Source: Anaerolineales bacterium (lineage in GTDB: Bacteria > Chloroflexota > Anaerolineae > Anaerolineales > Villigracilaceae). Taken from it: a stretch of DNA of 44,371 nt. Numbering within the stretch: the stretch's first letter is position 1; each line of letters opens with the position of its first letter. The notes beneath the pieces are model-generated. The model did no database searches. It saw only the letters and a program-made list of their open reading frames with translations, and was not told the DNA's origin. Shown in pieces: positions 34,823-43,652 of this stretch. The position numbers and the translations under genes are program-made. The stretch is from assembly GCA_016934715.1 (NCBI GenBank), contig JAFGSI010000045.1:1-44371 (forward strand), read 5' to 3'.

Positions 34823-35548
34823 ATGGCCACCTGGATCGTTCACCTGCGCCTGGCCGAAGCCCTGCTCGAGCGCATTTCCGGCCTGGACCCCGAGAAGTTT
34901 GCGGTCGGCAACATCGCCCCTGATTCGGGCATCCCCGACGAGAAGTGGGAGAACTTCACTCCCCCGGCCTATGTCACGCATTTCGGGACCCCCGACGGCT
35001 CACGGCAAGAGCTGGCCGACCTGGAGTTCTTCCGCCGCTACCTGCTGCCCCTGCGTGGCGATTCCAATCTGCAGCAGTTCTCCTTTCGCCTGGGCTATTT
35101 CTTCCACCTGGTCACCGACAATCTCTGGGGCCGACAGATCAGCCGGCCGACGAAAGAACGCTGGCTTGAGCAGTTTGCCGCCGACGAGGATTTCATCTGG
35201 GAAGTCAAGAAGGACTGGTACGGGCTGGATTTCATCTACGTGCGCGACCACCCCGAGTGCCTGTTCTGGAGCGTGTTCCTGGCTGCCCGCCCCGAGACCG
35301 GCGACCTGGATTTCATGCTTCCTGAAGGCATCCTCCGCCAGGTGGCTCACATCCAGGAGTATTACCAGCGCACGGACGAAAGAGTTCAGGATCTGTACCG
35401 CCGCCCGTATGTCTACCTTGGCAAGGCGGAGATGGACCGCTTCGTAACCGAGGCCGCCGAGCAACTTTTCCGTATATATAAGCATCTATGGGTAGACGGG
35501 GCCGGTCCTGGTGCCAGGACGACTGCTCTAGACCTCGAGATCCATTAG
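34823..35548 (+). CDS. Zinc-dependent phospholipase C-like protein
   Basis: A 241-residue helical protein of the Zn_dep_PLPC-like family. It starts TWIVHLRLAEALLERI and has GNIAPDSGIPDE (about 33-44), AYVTHFG (about 52-58) and LGYFFHLVTDNLWGRQI (about 93-109). The His and Asp residues in these motifs match the expected metal ligands. There is no signal peptide, so it is probably cytoplasmic. The substrate is unknown and lipase activity should not be assumed. The start codon is supported by TATAAT exactly 6 nt upstream. The C-terminal 15 residues are poorly typical. DUF1232 follows after 10 nt. Confidence 0.8.
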   Translation: MATWIVHLRLAEALLERISGLDPEKFAVGNIAPDSGIPDEKWENFTPPAYVTHFGTPDGSRQELADLEFFRRYLLPLRGDSNLQQFSFRLGYFFHLVTDNLWGRQISRPTKERWLEQFAADEDFIWEVKKDWYGLDFIYVRDHPECLFWSVFLAARPETGDLDFMLPEGILRQVAHIQEYYQRTDERVQDLYRRPYVYLGKAEMDRFVTEAAEQLFRIYKHLWVDGAGPGARTTALDLEIH

Positions 35549-35558
35549 GAGAGATAAC

Positions 35559-35948
35559 ATGACCCCCAAAAAAGATGACCTGATTGATTCCCAGAACAGC
35601 GGCTTCTTCCAGGACCTGGTCCTGCGTGTCAAGGTGCTCTGGCGCCTGATGGGCGACCGACGCGTCAATTTCCTGCTGAAGCTGCTGCCGTTGTTTTCCC
35701 TGATCTACCTGATCTCCCCGATCGACCTGTTGCCTGGCCTGACCCTGCCGGTGATCGGCGCCCTCGACGATGCCGCCGTGGTCTGGATCGGCACCTCGCT
35801 CTTTATGAACCTGGTTCCGGAAGGGATCGTGCGCGAGCATCTGAACGCCCTGCAGCGCGTTGTTTCGGGGTCCTGGCGCGACGCCCCCGAGGAACCGCAG
35901 CCCGATGACATCATCGAGGCTGACGCCCGAGACCCCGATGAGGCCTAG
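35559..35948 (+). CDS. DUF1232 (YkvA-like) membrane protein
   Basis: A 129-residue protein with the DUF1232 signature LIYLISPIDLLPGLTLPVIG (about 48-67) followed by ALDDAAVVWIGTSLF. One or two membrane helices are predicted and the C-terminus is acidic. The family's function is not established. AGGAGA lies before the ATG. The last 11 nt overlap the following sugar dehydrogenase gene. Confidence 0.88.
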   Translation: MTPKKDDLIDSQNSGFFQDLVLRVKVLWRLMGDRRVNFLLKLLPLFSLIYLISPIDLLPGLTLPVIGALDDAAVVWIGTSLFMNLVPEGIVREHLNALQRVVSGSWRDAPEEPQPDDIIEADARDPDEA

Positions 35949-37197
35949 CCGCTCCCGGACCGGGGCCTTGGCTTTGGCGCTCGGTCTGCTCCTGGCGGCC
36001 TGCGGGACCGCTACTCCTGCGCCCATCCCTGCCACCATGACGTCCGTCCCCGCGACGGACGTCCTCGTCCCGGAGGCGGCCGCCAGCGAGGTGCCGGCCG
36101 TTGTCACGACCGCCGGAGCCACAACCACCCCGCAGATCTACCTGGCCGCCTTCCCTGACCCCGGCGGCTACGCCTGGGAGCCGGTCGTCTCCGGGCTGGA
36201 GCAGCCGGTCGACATCCAGAATGCCGGCGACGGGTCGGGGCGGTTGTTTGTTGTCGAACGCACCGGGCACATCCATATCATCCGGGACAATGTCCTGGTT
36301 TCCGACCCGTTTCTCGATCTGCGTGACCGGATCACGAACGACGGCCTGGAGCAGGGCCTGCTTGGGCTGGCCTTCGATCCCGACTACGCCCTCAGCGGGT
36401 TTTTCTATGTCAACTACACCGACCGGCGCGGGAACACGGTCGTGGCCCGTTTCCAGGTCCTGGCAGATGATCCCGATCGTGCCGACCCCTACAGCGAGAC
36501 ACGCCTGCTCTCCATCGAGCAGCCCTATGCCAACCACAATGGTGGTGGGCTGGCCTTCGGCCCGGACGGCTATCTCTACATTGGCCTGGGCGACGGCGGT
36601 TCGGCCGGCGACCCGTTTGGCAACGGGCAGGATCCCAACAGCCTGCTGGGCAAGCTGCTGCGCATCGACGTGGATACACCCGGAACCGGGCCCGAGATCT
36701 GGGCCGTTGGGCTGCGCAACCCCTGGCGCTTCTCCTTCGATCCGGCCACCGGTGACCTGTACATTGCAGATGTCGGGCAGAGCAACTGGGAGGAAATCAA
36801 CTTCATCCCGGCCGGCGGACCCGGCGGCCTGAACTTCGGCTGGAATTACTGGGAAGGCCAGCATGTTTACAACCCGGCACCTGGAGGCGTTGACTTCGTT
36901 TTCCCGGTTGCGGAGTACGCGCATGCCGGCGGGAATGGACTGCCCGGCGGCTGCTCGGTGACAGGCGGGGTCGTCTACCGCGGCGCTCAACTCCCTGAGT
37001 GGGGCGGGGTCTACTTTTTCGGCGATTACTGCAGCGGCTGGGTCCTCGGTCTGGCACGCGCGGATGCCCGGACCTGGCAGGTGCAGCCGCTCTTTGCGAC
37101 CGGTGTCACCGTGACCAGTTTCGGAGCCGACGAGACCGGGGAACTGTACCTGTCCGATTTCGGGTCCGGGCGGCTCCTGCACCTGGTCCAGCGCTAG
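35938..37197 (+). CDS. PQQ-dependent sugar dehydrogenase-like lipoprotein (six-bladed propeller)
   Basis: A 419-residue exported protein. Signal helix LALALGLLLAAC with lipobox is followed by a Thr/Ala/Pro linker. The propeller region carries the family motifs PVDIQNAGDGSGRLFVVERTG, LDLRDRI, EQGLLGLAFDPDY, NHNGGGLAFGPDGYLYIGLG, DGGSAGDP, LLRIDVDTPG, GLRNPWRFSFDPATGDLYIA (split here) and DVGQSNWEEIN, as in soluble aldose/sorbosone dehydrogenases. It would oxidise sugars or similar outside the cell if PQQ is available. PQQ synthesis genes are not in the window, so it might be a cofactor-free relative. Start ATG 35938 overlaps DUF1232 by 11 nt. Confidence 0.88.
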   Translation: MRPSRSRTGALALALGLLLAACGTATPAPIPATMTSVPATDVLVPEAAASEVPAVVTTAGATTTPQIYLAAFPDPGGYAWEPVVSGLEQPVDIQNAGDGSGRLFVVERTGHIHIIRDNVLVSDPFLDLRDRITNDGLEQGLLGLAFDPDYALSGFFYVNYTDRRGNTVVARFQVLADDPDRADPYSETRLLSIEQPYANHNGGGLAFGPDGYLYIGLGDGGSAGDPFGNGQDPNSLLGKLLRIDVDTPGTGPEIWAVGLRNPWRFSFDPATGDLYIADVGQSNWEEINFIPAGGPGGLNFGWNYWEGQHVYNPAPGGVDFVFPVAEYAHAGGNGLPGGCSVTGGVVYRGAQLPEWGGVYFFGDYCSGWVLGLARADARTWQVQPLFATGVTVTSFGADETGELYLSDFGSGRLLHLVQR

Positions 37198-37400
37198 GAG
37201 GGCAGACATCCAGAGTTACTGCGTAAATAGCCGAACTGCGAGCGTCGCTACCACCGGCTGCGCGGCAACTTCCGTTCCGCTATTTCTGCAAGAAGCAGAT
37301 GGGCATCCGAAAAGCGCGCTATGTCAGTAAGAATGATGATGCTTGTCACTGGAATCTGCGTAGTGGTGTGTTAAACTGAATGTGGTTTTGGAGGTGTGCG

Positions 37401-37622
37401 ATGGCGCATAAAACATGGGAAGTAAGCCAGGTCTGTTTTTGCGAGCACGTCGACCGAGAGGTGGCGCTGGAGGCGGAAGTGGTCTACCCGATCGACTTCC
37501 TGCCTGATCCCCCGCGTGTCGTCGCCCGGCGCTGCTCACATGGCGTCTACTGCAACCGCATGCAGCAGGCTGCCTGCAGATGGGCCGGCACCAACCCCGA
37601 CGTCGACCCGTTCCGGAAATAG
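37401..37622 (+). CDS. Conserved small Cys/His-rich protein
   Basis: A 73-residue protein with Cys at 12, 14, 45, 51 and 59 and His at 3, 16 and 47 (motifs VCFCEH, RRCSHGVYCN, AACRWAGTNP). The pattern suggests a metal site or zinc ribbon. I recall similar small proteins from Chloroflexota, with RRCSHALxCN and CxWAGTNP motifs, but could not search. ATG 37401 has GGAGG 6 nt upstream; the frame is open further to 37380. The 200 nt before it (37198-37400) hold nothing I can assign. Confidence 0.65.
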   Translation: MAHKTWEVSQVCFCEHVDREVALEAEVVYPIDFLPDPPRVVARRCSHGVYCNRMQQAACRWAGTNPDVDPFRK

Positions 37623-37641
37623 CACCGATTTCGCCTTCTGC

Positions 37642-37670
37642 ACCGGCCCCGCATACCTGGCGGGGCTGGT
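37642..37670 (+). terminator. Strong hairpin after the small Cys/His gene
   Basis: An 11-bp stem (ACCGGCCCCGC with GCGGGGCTGGT, one G-T wobble) and 7-nt loop. There is no real T-run (ACATTTATG), so it may be a weak or factor-assisted terminator. Confidence 0.5.
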
Positions 37671-37803
37671 ACATTTATGGGGATTGTCTTCGCCAAAGGA
37701 AGGGCGTACTCTGTATGTGATAAGTAGCACAATACTGAGCGCATGTGTTTTGTAGATTCCACTGCAGGCGCGTTTCCCTCGTGATCGAAAGTGGAGGTGA
37801 ACG

Positions 37804-39012
37804 ATGTTCAAGCCGCATTTTCTCAGGTGCTGGTTTTATTTTTGCGTGCTCCTGCTTGTTGTTTCCGCGTTGGGGGGCTGCGATTTACCCAGCGACGAAC
37901 CGTGCACGGCGGCCGAGCTCGAATCCGTCATTGATCCCGCCCCATTCTATGAGGTCGTAGACACCTTAACCCCTGTCCTGACCTGGAGTTATCCGGACCC
38001 GTCCTGTCACCCGGATCATTATCATATTACGATTTTCGATCAGGATGTGGCCCGCTGGCCAAACGATTTCTCGCGCTATCCTCCGGCCCCCATTTTTGAA
38101 GTCGATACCGAGACGGACGATACCTCTTTCTATGTCCCGGCCTCGGCAGGGCTGCTTCCTGGTGAGACCTACTTCGTGGAGGTGGAACCCAAGACTGCTG
38201 ACAACGGGGGACATGACTTCACCATCTGGTGGTTCTCCACCGGCCCGTCATGCCCCACCGGTACGCGCCTGCTGCCGCCCACGCTGCTCTACCCGCCGGA
38301 CGGAGCGACCATGTACTTTCCCGACACCGTCGACCTGGCCTGGGACAACCAGATGACCTGCTGGCCGGCCAATGATTTCTATCTTCAAATCTCTACAACC
38401 GAGGACTTTGCCGCTCCGATCTGGTATGGGACGACCTATCACAATGAGTTCATTTGGATCTCGGACGGTCCGCCGATGTTCTCGGATTGCACGCGTTATT
38501 ATTGGCGGGTACAGATGACCTCTGATTCGGCCGGTGGGCCGTTTTCGGAGACCTGGTCCTTCATTCTTAGTTGGAGTGAAGTCTTCTGCCCGCTTGAGCT
38601 CGCAGTGACCCTCATTCCTCGCGAGCCGGTTGTGATCCCACCGGTTGCAGAGGTCAAGACCAGCGCCGCCTGCCGGTCCGGCCCGGGGCTTGATTACGAG
38701 ATCCGGGATTACCTGGTTGCGGGCCAGATCCTGCCGGTCGAGGGCCGCAATGCGGACAGCACCTGGTGGGTTGTGTTCAATCCCGCCCTGCAGGCGCAAT
38801 GTTGGATCTCCGGCCGACTGGTCGACTTGAGCGGCGATTATAGCCAGGCCCCGGTCGTCCCGGCACCGCCGCTCCCGCTCCCAGCCGTCACCGATACCCC
38901 TGCGCCTTTTGATTGTGGCCAGTATGCAACCAACCCGGCCGCCTGCGATTCCAGCAATTCCTGCCGCTGGGATGCCAGCATCCCGCCGAACGGGGCTTGC
39001 GTGAATAGATAA
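37804..39012 (+). CDS. Predicted lipoprotein, twin A: two FnIII-like units, SH3b-like domain, Cys-rich tail
   Basis: A 402-residue exported lipoprotein with lipobox ALGGC (about residues 20-24). The first unit (about 50-150) contains LTPVLTWSYPDPSCHPDHYH, the second (about 155-260) YPPDGATMYFPDTVDLAWDN and WRVQMTSDSAGGPFSETWSF, resembling fibronectin-III-type strands. Residues about 280-345 form an SH3b-like domain (ACRSGPGLDYEIRDYLVAGQ). The tail FDCGQYATNPAACDSSNSC plus CVNR is Cys-rich, probably disulfide-bonded. GGAGG lies before the ATG. It is paralogous to the next gene at the same length. It may act in cell-surface binding; no enzyme motif is seen. Confidence 0.75.
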   Translation: MFKPHFLRCWFYFCVLLLVVSALGGCDLPSDEPCTAAELESVIDPAPFYEVVDTLTPVLTWSYPDPSCHPDHYHITIFDQDVARWPNDFSRYPPAPIFEVDTETDDTSFYVPASAGLLPGETYFVEVEPKTADNGGHDFTIWWFSTGPSCPTGTRLLPPTLLYPPDGATMYFPDTVDLAWDNQMTCWPANDFYLQISTTEDFAAPIWYGTTYHNEFIWISDGPPMFSDCTRYYWRVQMTSDSAGGPFSETWSFILSWSEVFCPLELAVTLIPREPVVIPPVAEVKTSAACRSGPGLDYEIRDYLVAGQILPVEGRNADSTWWVVFNPALQAQCWISGRLVDLSGDYSQAPVVPAPPLPLPAVTDTPAPFDCGQYATNPAACDSSNSCRWDASIPPNGACVNR

Positions 39013-39021
39013 GGGACGATC

Positions 39022-39035
39022 TGCCCGAAAGGGCA
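39022..39035 (+). terminator. Possible weak terminator between the twin lipoproteins
   Basis: A 5-bp stem TGCCC/GGGCA with a GAAA tetraloop and a T-rich tract CTCTTTTTCTTTC a few nt later. The stem is short, so the call is tentative. Confidence 0.35.
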
Positions 39036-39171
39036 CAGCCTCTTTTTCTTTCGAGGGATTGTTTCAATCCCAGATACGGTTGATGAGGAAAACGTGACAC
39101 ACTTTACCATCGCGCGCCTGTTCACTATGGAGTCATTGCTGACGCTGTCCTGATTATGAGAGGAGGTCGCA

Positions 39172-40380
39172 ATGTCTCATCGACACCTTCCTAAGCGCCT
39201 GGGGTTTGTTTGCGCCCTGGCGTTCCTGCTGGCTTCGCTGGCTGGCTGCTACCTGCCGACTGATGAACCCTGTACCGCGGACGAATTGACCTGGGTTGCG
39301 GATGTTTCCCCTGTGGGAGCTGTGGTTGACACCCTGACGCCCACCCTGAGCTGGTCCTATCCAGACCCGTCCTGTCACCCTGACCATTACCTCCTCACGC
39401 TCTATGATCAGGATGTGATTCGCTGGCCCAATGATTATCTGGAACATCCGCCGGTCCCCATTCACCGGGCCCAGACGACCGAAACCGACTACCGCATCCC
39501 GGCCGAGGTGGGCCTGCTGTCTGGCACGACCTACTTCTGGGAGGTGATGACCGCGACTGACTCCGGGGAAAGCGGCGGCCGGGTGATCTCCTGGTTCACT
39601 GTCGGTCCACGCTGCCATGCGGACACCCGCCTGCTCCCGCCGCTGCTGGAATACCCGCCCAACGGCCAAGCGGCGTATTTCCCCGGTTCGGTCGACCTGG
39701 AGTGGGACAACCAGAATGCCTGCCTGCCCGCCGGAGGGTTTCGCATCGAAATATCGACCCAGGAAGATTTTTCTTCTCTGGTCTGGTACGCCGATGCGCG
39801 CTTCCAGGAGATCACCTGGATTAGCAGCCATCCGCCGCTGTTCGAAGACTGCCAGCAGTATTTCTGGCGCGTTCAGGCCAACCCGGAAGGGGGTGGGGCG
39901 GGGGTTTATTCTGAGACCTGGTCCTTCATTTTGATGTATACGGGTTTCTTCTGTCCGCTCGATCTGTTCCCGACCCTGATCCCGCATGAGCCCATCCGCC
40001 TGCCGCCCTCGGCGACGGTCGAGGAGGCGGCCTCCTGTCGCGCTGGCCCAGGGCTGGATTACCCGATTATCGATTACCTCGAACCTGGCCAGGTCATGCC
40101 AGTGGAGGGCCAGAACCAGGACCGCAGTTGGTGGTACGTTCTGAGTCCGAATGCTCAGGTGCGCTGCTGGGTTTCCGCCCGGCTGCTAGACGTGAGTGGG
40201 GACATCGAACGGGTACCGCTCGTCGAGGCCTCGCCGCCTCCCGGTCCGACCGAGACCGGGACCGAGCCATCGTTCAACTGTGCCCAGTACAACACCGACC
40301 CGACCAGCTGTAACAATGCCGCCAATTTCTGTGTTTGGGATTCAAGCATCCAACCCAACGGGGCCTGTGTGAACCGCTGA
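39172..40380 (+). CDS. Predicted lipoprotein, twin B: two FnIII-like units, SH3b-like domain, Cys-rich tail
   Basis: A 402-residue paralogue of the preceding gene with the same domain order and many shared motifs: lipobox SLAGC, LTPTLSWSYPDPSCHPDHY, YPPNGQAAYFPGSVDLEWDN, GVYSETWSFIL, SCRAGPGLDYPIIDYLEPGQ and the Cys-rich tail FNCAQYNTDPTSCN plus GACVNR. GAGGAGGT lies just before the ATG. The pair comes from a recent tandem duplication. SH3b-like modules often bind peptidoglycan or proteins; substrate inference stops there. A 12-bp hairpin follows. Confidence 0.75.
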   Translation: MSHRHLPKRLGFVCALAFLLASLAGCYLPTDEPCTADELTWVADVSPVGAVVDTLTPTLSWSYPDPSCHPDHYLLTLYDQDVIRWPNDYLEHPPVPIHRAQTTETDYRIPAEVGLLSGTTYFWEVMTATDSGESGGRVISWFTVGPRCHADTRLLPPLLEYPPNGQAAYFPGSVDLEWDNQNACLPAGGFRIEISTQEDFSSLVWYADARFQEITWISSHPPLFEDCQQYFWRVQANPEGGGAGVYSETWSFILMYTGFFCPLDLFPTLIPHEPIRLPPSATVEEAASCRAGPGLDYPIIDYLEPGQVMPVEGQNQDRSWWYVLSPNAQVRCWVSARLLDVSGDIERVPLVEASPPPGPTETGTEPSFNCAQYNTDPTSCNNAANFCVWDSSIQPNGACVNR

Positions 40381-40394
40381 TCGCTTAACGCAAC

Positions 40395-40422
40395 CGGCGA
40401 CCTGTCAGCCGACAGGTCGCCG
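40395..40422. terminator. Strong hairpin between convergent genes
   Basis: A perfect 12-bp stem CGGCGACCTGTC/GACAGGTCGCCG with the loop AGCC. A T-run is missing on both sides. It sits between the twin-B lipoprotein and rplL and could serve both strands. Confidence 0.6.
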
Positions 40423-40447
40423 ATCCATTCTGCGCTCTGGTGGAAGG

Positions 40448-40828
40448 TCAGGCGACTTCGACGACCGCGCCGGCTTCTTCGAGCTTCTTCTTGGCATCCA
40501 TGGCGGCATCCTTGCCGACCGCTGCCAGCACCTTGCTGTCGGCGGTCTCGGCCATGGCCTTGGCCTCGGTCAGGGACAGGTTGACCAGCTGGCGGATGAC
40601 CTTGATGACCTCGATCTTCTTGGGACCAGGGTCCTTGATGACGACATCGAATTCGGTCTTTTCCTCGACGGCCTCAGCGGCGCCACCAGCGGCAGGACCA
40701 GCAGCGACCATGGCGACGGGAGCGGCAGCGGAAACGCCCCACTTCTCTTCCAGTTTCTTGACCAGTTCGGCAGCTTCGAGAACGGAGAGTTCGCTCAACT
40801 GCTCGACGATTTTTTCCAGATCAGCCAT
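40448..40828 (-). CDS. rplL: 50S ribosomal protein L7/L12
   Basis: A 126-residue acidic stalk protein. Residues 1-35 form the dimerisation domain ([20 protein letters not shown]), residues about 38-55 the Ala/Gly-rich hinge, and the C-terminal factor-binding domain has [20 protein letters not shown] and [19 protein letters not shown] 40828 has AAGGAG 7 nt upstream; the frame is open further upstream by chance. It is downstream of rplJ and regulated by the L10 leader. Confidence 0.97.
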   Translation of the reverse strand: MADLEKIVEQLSELSVLEAAELVKKLEEKWGVSAAAPVAMVAAGPAAGGAAEAVEEKTEFDVVIKDPGPKKIEVIKVIRQLVNLSLTEAKAMAETADSKVLAAVGKDAAMDAKKKLEEAGAVVEVA

Positions 40829-40901
40829 TTCAATACTCCTTGAATATGCTAACAGATGATTTTGATGCAGGGTAACGGCATGAGCCGTTCCAATGCACGG
40901 G

Positions 40902-41435
40902 TTAGGCCGCCGCGGGGGCGGTTTTGTCGGAATAGGCCTTGAGGACCGACGCAACCTGTCGGCCAGGTTCGGCCAGCAGGCGGACCAGTTTGCTGGCGGG
41001 CGCCTGCAGGACGCCCAGCAACTGGGCCTGCACCACAGGCAGCGGCGGCAGGTCGGCCAGGGCTTTGACCTGGGCAGCGCTGAGCATCTCGAGACCCATG
41101 AAGCCAACCTTGACCTTGATGGCTTCCAGGCCCTTGGTCGCCTCTTGAAGCGCCTTGACGAAGCTTGCCGGATCGTTGAAAGCGAAACCGATCGCAGTGC
41201 TCTTCTCCAGGGCGTTCTCGGGGATCGTCAGCCCGGATTTTTCCAGGGCCAGTTTGACCAGGGTGTTCTTGACGATGTGAAACTCGCCGCCGGCCTCGCG
41301 GGCCTTGGCCCGGATGGCATCCAGATTCTTCATCGTGACGCCGGTGTACTCGACCAGGACGATCGCCTGACTCTGGTCAAGCCATTGTTGGTATTGGGCT
41401 ACCAGGGCCTCTTTTTCCTGCTTTGATTTTGCCAA
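40902..41435 (-). CDS. rplJ: 50S ribosomal protein L10
   Basis: A 177-residue L10 protein that anchors L7/L12 dimers to 23S rRNA. Visible motifs are [40 protein letters not shown] and [12 protein letters not shown]; the C-terminal helix ([20 protein letters not shown]) binds L7/L12. The start is TTG, with GGAGG about 9 nt upstream. The leader at 41503-41616 matches the known L10 autoregulation element. Confidence 0.95.
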   Translation of the reverse strand: MAKSKQEKEALVAQYQQWLDQSQAIVLVEYTGVTMKNLDAIRAKAREAGGEFHIVKNTLVKLALEKSGLTIPENALEKSTAIGFAFNDPASFVKALQEATKGLEAIKVKVGFMGLEMLSAAQVKALADLPPLPVVQAQLLGVLQAPASKLVRLLAEPGRQVASVLKAYSDKTAPAAA

Positions 41436-41459
41436 AAGAATTCACCTCCTTTCCAGATT

Positions 41460-41496
41460 AAAAGTCTTTGCCCGAGGCTACCAGGCAAAGACTTTT
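41460..41496 (-). terminator. Attenuator-type hairpin in the rplJ leader
   Basis: A perfect 13-bp stem AAAAGTCTTTGCC/GGCAAAGACTTTT with an 11-nt loop. The T-run is part of the stem. It lies just before the rplJ ribosome binding site and probably contributes to transcriptional attenuation of rplJL. Confidence 0.75.
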
Positions 41497-41502
41497 CTCT
41501 CC

Positions 41503-41616
41503 GGAAAGGGAGGGGGTGTTACCACCGGTCTTCACCTGAGCAGGGGATTAAGCTCTGGGCGCAGGGCCATTGGGGAGCCCGCAGTCGAAGAGCGCCTGCT
41601 GTCTTCGGCGAAGGAA
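41503..41616 (-). ncRNA. Ribosomal protein L10 leader
   Basis: The rplA-rplJ spacer contains the characteristic blocks of the L10 leader on the minus strand: GCCGAAGACAGCAGG, then GCTTAATCCCCTGC and AGGTGAAGACCGGTGG. The AGCAGG and CCTGCT segments pair. L10(L12)4 binds this element to repress its own synthesis. Exact ends are approximate. Confidence 0.8.
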
Positions 41617-41636
41617 TATGTCTCGGGCGGGTTTTG

Positions 41637-42356
41637 CTACTTGCCGGCCTCCATCGATTGGGCCAGGTTGGGTTCCACTTTTACTCCCGGCCCCATCGTA
41701 GCGGTCATGGTAATACGCCTGATATAGTTGCCTTTGGCGCCTGTCGGACGGGCTTTACGAACGGCGTCCATCAGGGCAGCAAAGTTCTCGACCAGCTTCT
41801 GTTGGTCGAACGAAGCCTTGCCAATCACCACGTGGATGTTGGCGGTCTTGTCCAGGCGGAACTCGACGCGTCCGGCCTTGGCTTCGGTCACAGCCCGGCC
41901 AAGGTCCTCCGCCGGGACGACGGTTCCGGCCTTGGGGTTGGGCATCAAGCCCCGGGGACCGAGCACACGGCCGATCTTGCCGACCTTGCCCATCATATCC
42001 GGCGTGGCGATGGCGACGTCGAAGTCGAGAAAGCCGCCCTGGATCTTGCTCAGGGTCTCATCGTCGTCGGCGACCAGGTCGGCTCCAGCGGCGCGAGCTT
42101 CGGCGGCCCCTTCAGCAGCGGCGAAGACCAGGACGCGTACATTCTTGCCCAGGCCGTGCGGCAACACGACCACGTCGCGCACCTGCTGGTCGGCCTGGCG
42201 CGGGTCGAGGCCCGTGCGCATGTGTACTTCAATGCTGGCGTCGAACTTGGTGTAAGCGGTCTCCTTGACCAGTTTGACCGCCTCTTCGGGCGTGTATTCT
42301 TTGTCGTGGTCGATCTTCTCGGCCGCGGCCAGATATTTCTTTCCGTGTTTTGCCAT
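41637..42356 (-). CDS. rplA: 50S ribosomal protein L1
   Basis: A 239-residue L1 protein with [16 protein letters not shown] at the N-terminus, [17 protein letters not shown] (about 75-91), [14 protein letters not shown] (about 131-144) and [16 protein letters not shown] near the C-terminus. AAGGAG lies 5 nt before ATG 42356; the frame is open further upstream to 42416. L1 forms the ribosomal stalk at the E site and is co-transcribed with rplK. Confidence 0.97.
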   Translation of the reverse strand: MAKHGKKYLAAAEKIDHDKEYTPEEAVKLVKETAYTKFDASIEVHMRTGLDPRQADQQVRDVVVLPHGLGKNVRVLVFAAAEGAAEARAAGADLVADDDETLSKIQGGFLDFDVAIATPDMMGKVGKIGRVLGPRGLMPNPKAGTVVPAEDLGRAVTEAKAGRVEFRLDKTANIHVVIGKASFDQQKLVENFAALMDAVRKARPTGAKGNYIRRITMTATMGPGVKVEPNLAQSMEAGK

Positions 42357-42405
42357 GGGTTCTCCTTCGTGGTCCAGACGGGCCGGGGACGGCCCTCCCA
42401 CCGGG

Positions 42406-42831
42406 TTAATCTTCAACCGTGATGCCCATGTTGCGGGCAGTGCCTTCGATCTGGCGCATGGCGCCCTCGATGTCGATCGCGTTCAGGTCCCTCATCTTGA
42501 TCTCGGCGATCTCACGCACCTGGGCACGGGTCACTTTGCCGACCTTCTCGCGGTTGGGTACGCCCGAACCCTTTTCCACCCCGGCAGCCTTGCGCAGCAG
42601 GACTGCCGCCGGTGGGGTCTTCAGGATGAAGGTGAACGATCCGTCGGTGTAGACGGAAATCTCCGCCGGGACGACCTCGCCCTGGCGGTTGGACGTCTTG
42701 GCGTTGTATTCCTTGCAGAATGCCATGATGTTAATGCCGTGCCCGGCCAGGGCCGGACCGATGGGCGGTGCCGGGTTGGCTTTGGCGGCTTCGATCTGCA
42801 GACGAACGATTGCTTTGACTTTCTTTGCCAT
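42406..42831 (-). CDS. rplK: 50S ribosomal protein L11
   Basis: A 141-residue L11 protein of standard length. Motifs: [39 protein letters not shown] and the rRNA-binding C-terminal domain ([20 protein letters not shown]). GGAG precedes the ATG by 6 nt. It is part of the nusG-rplK-rplA-rplJ-rplL block. Confidence 0.97.
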   Translation of the reverse strand: MAKKVKAIVRLQIEAAKANPAPPIGPALAGHGINIMAFCKEYNAKTSNRQGEVVPAEISVYTDGSFTFILKTPPAAVLLRKAAGVEKGSGVPNREKVGKVTRAQVREIAEIKMRDLNAIDIEGAMRQIEGTARNMGITVED

Positions 42832-42927
42832 ATTTAGCTCCTCGTGGTGTTAGCGGACGATTAGGGGACGCCCTCCCACCGTATCAGGTCTGGGCCATTC
42901 TGGACCCGGGGCCTGTTACCGTTGTTC

Positions 42928-43623
42928 TTAGGCTTTCTCCACCTGGAGAAAGTCCAGTTCGACGGGCGTCTCGCGCCCGAAGAAACTGACCATTACGCGC
43001 ACCTTGGTGCGCTCCATATCGATTTCGGCGACCACGCCGCGAAAATCGTTGAACGGCCCATCGATGATCCGCACCCTCTCGCCGACCTTGAAGGTCACCT
43101 TGATGGTCGGGGCCTCGGCTTCCATGCGTTTCAGGATCTGGGCTACTTCCTCCGGCCGCAGCGGGGTGGGCAGGTTGCCCATCCCGACGAACCCGGTCAC
43201 GCCCGGGGTGTTGCGTACCACGAACCACGATTCCTCGGTCAGGATCATGTTGACCAGCACGTAGCCAGGGAAAATGTGGCGCTCCACCGTGCGGCGCTTA
43301 CCGTCGCGCACCTCGATCTCTTCCTGGGTCGGGACGACGACGTCGAAGACCTTGTCCTTCATTCCCATTGTCTCGATGCGCTGCTCGAGGTTGTGGCGGA
43401 CCTTGTTCTCGTAACCGGAATAGCAATGAATGACGTACCAGGCCGGACCTTCAGGGTCTGGTTCGTCACTTGGCTCCAGGCTGGGAATCTCGAGAGCAGC
43501 CTCGGCCGCCTCTTCCGGTGCCGCGTCGCTTAGGACGGGCTCATCCGAGCCAGGGGTTTCCTCTTCCTGCTCGGGTTCCAGAGGCTGTTCTTGGTACTGC
43601 TCTTCCGGGTCCTGCTCAACCAT
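42928..43623 (-). CDS. nusG: Transcription termination/antitermination factor NusG, with acidic N-terminal extension
   Basis: A 231-residue NusG. The NGN domain starts near residue 60 (AWYVIHCYSGYENKVRHNLE) and has RHIFPGYVLVNM and VRNTPGVTGFVGMG. The C-terminal KOW domain has VGERVRIIDGPFNDFRGVVA. The first about 58 residues are almost entirely acidic/Pro/Ala (many E and D) and are absent from the usual 175-185-residue NusG. GAGG lies 7 nt before the ATG. It couples RNA polymerase to Rho or the ribosome. Confidence 0.96.
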   Translation of the reverse strand: MVEQDPEEQYQEQPLEPEQEEETPGSDEPVLSDAAPEEAAEAALEIPSLEPSDEPDPEGPAWYVIHCYSGYENKVRHNLEQRIETMGMKDKVFDVVVPTQEEIEVRDGKRRTVERHIFPGYVLVNMILTEESWFVVRNTPGVTGFVGMGNLPTPLRPEEVAQILKRMEAEAPTIKVTFKVGERVRIIDGPFNDFRGVVAEIDMERTKVRVMVSFFGRETPVELDFLQVEKA

Positions 43624-43652
43624 ACACTAACCTCGTTGCTCTTCGAGAGATT

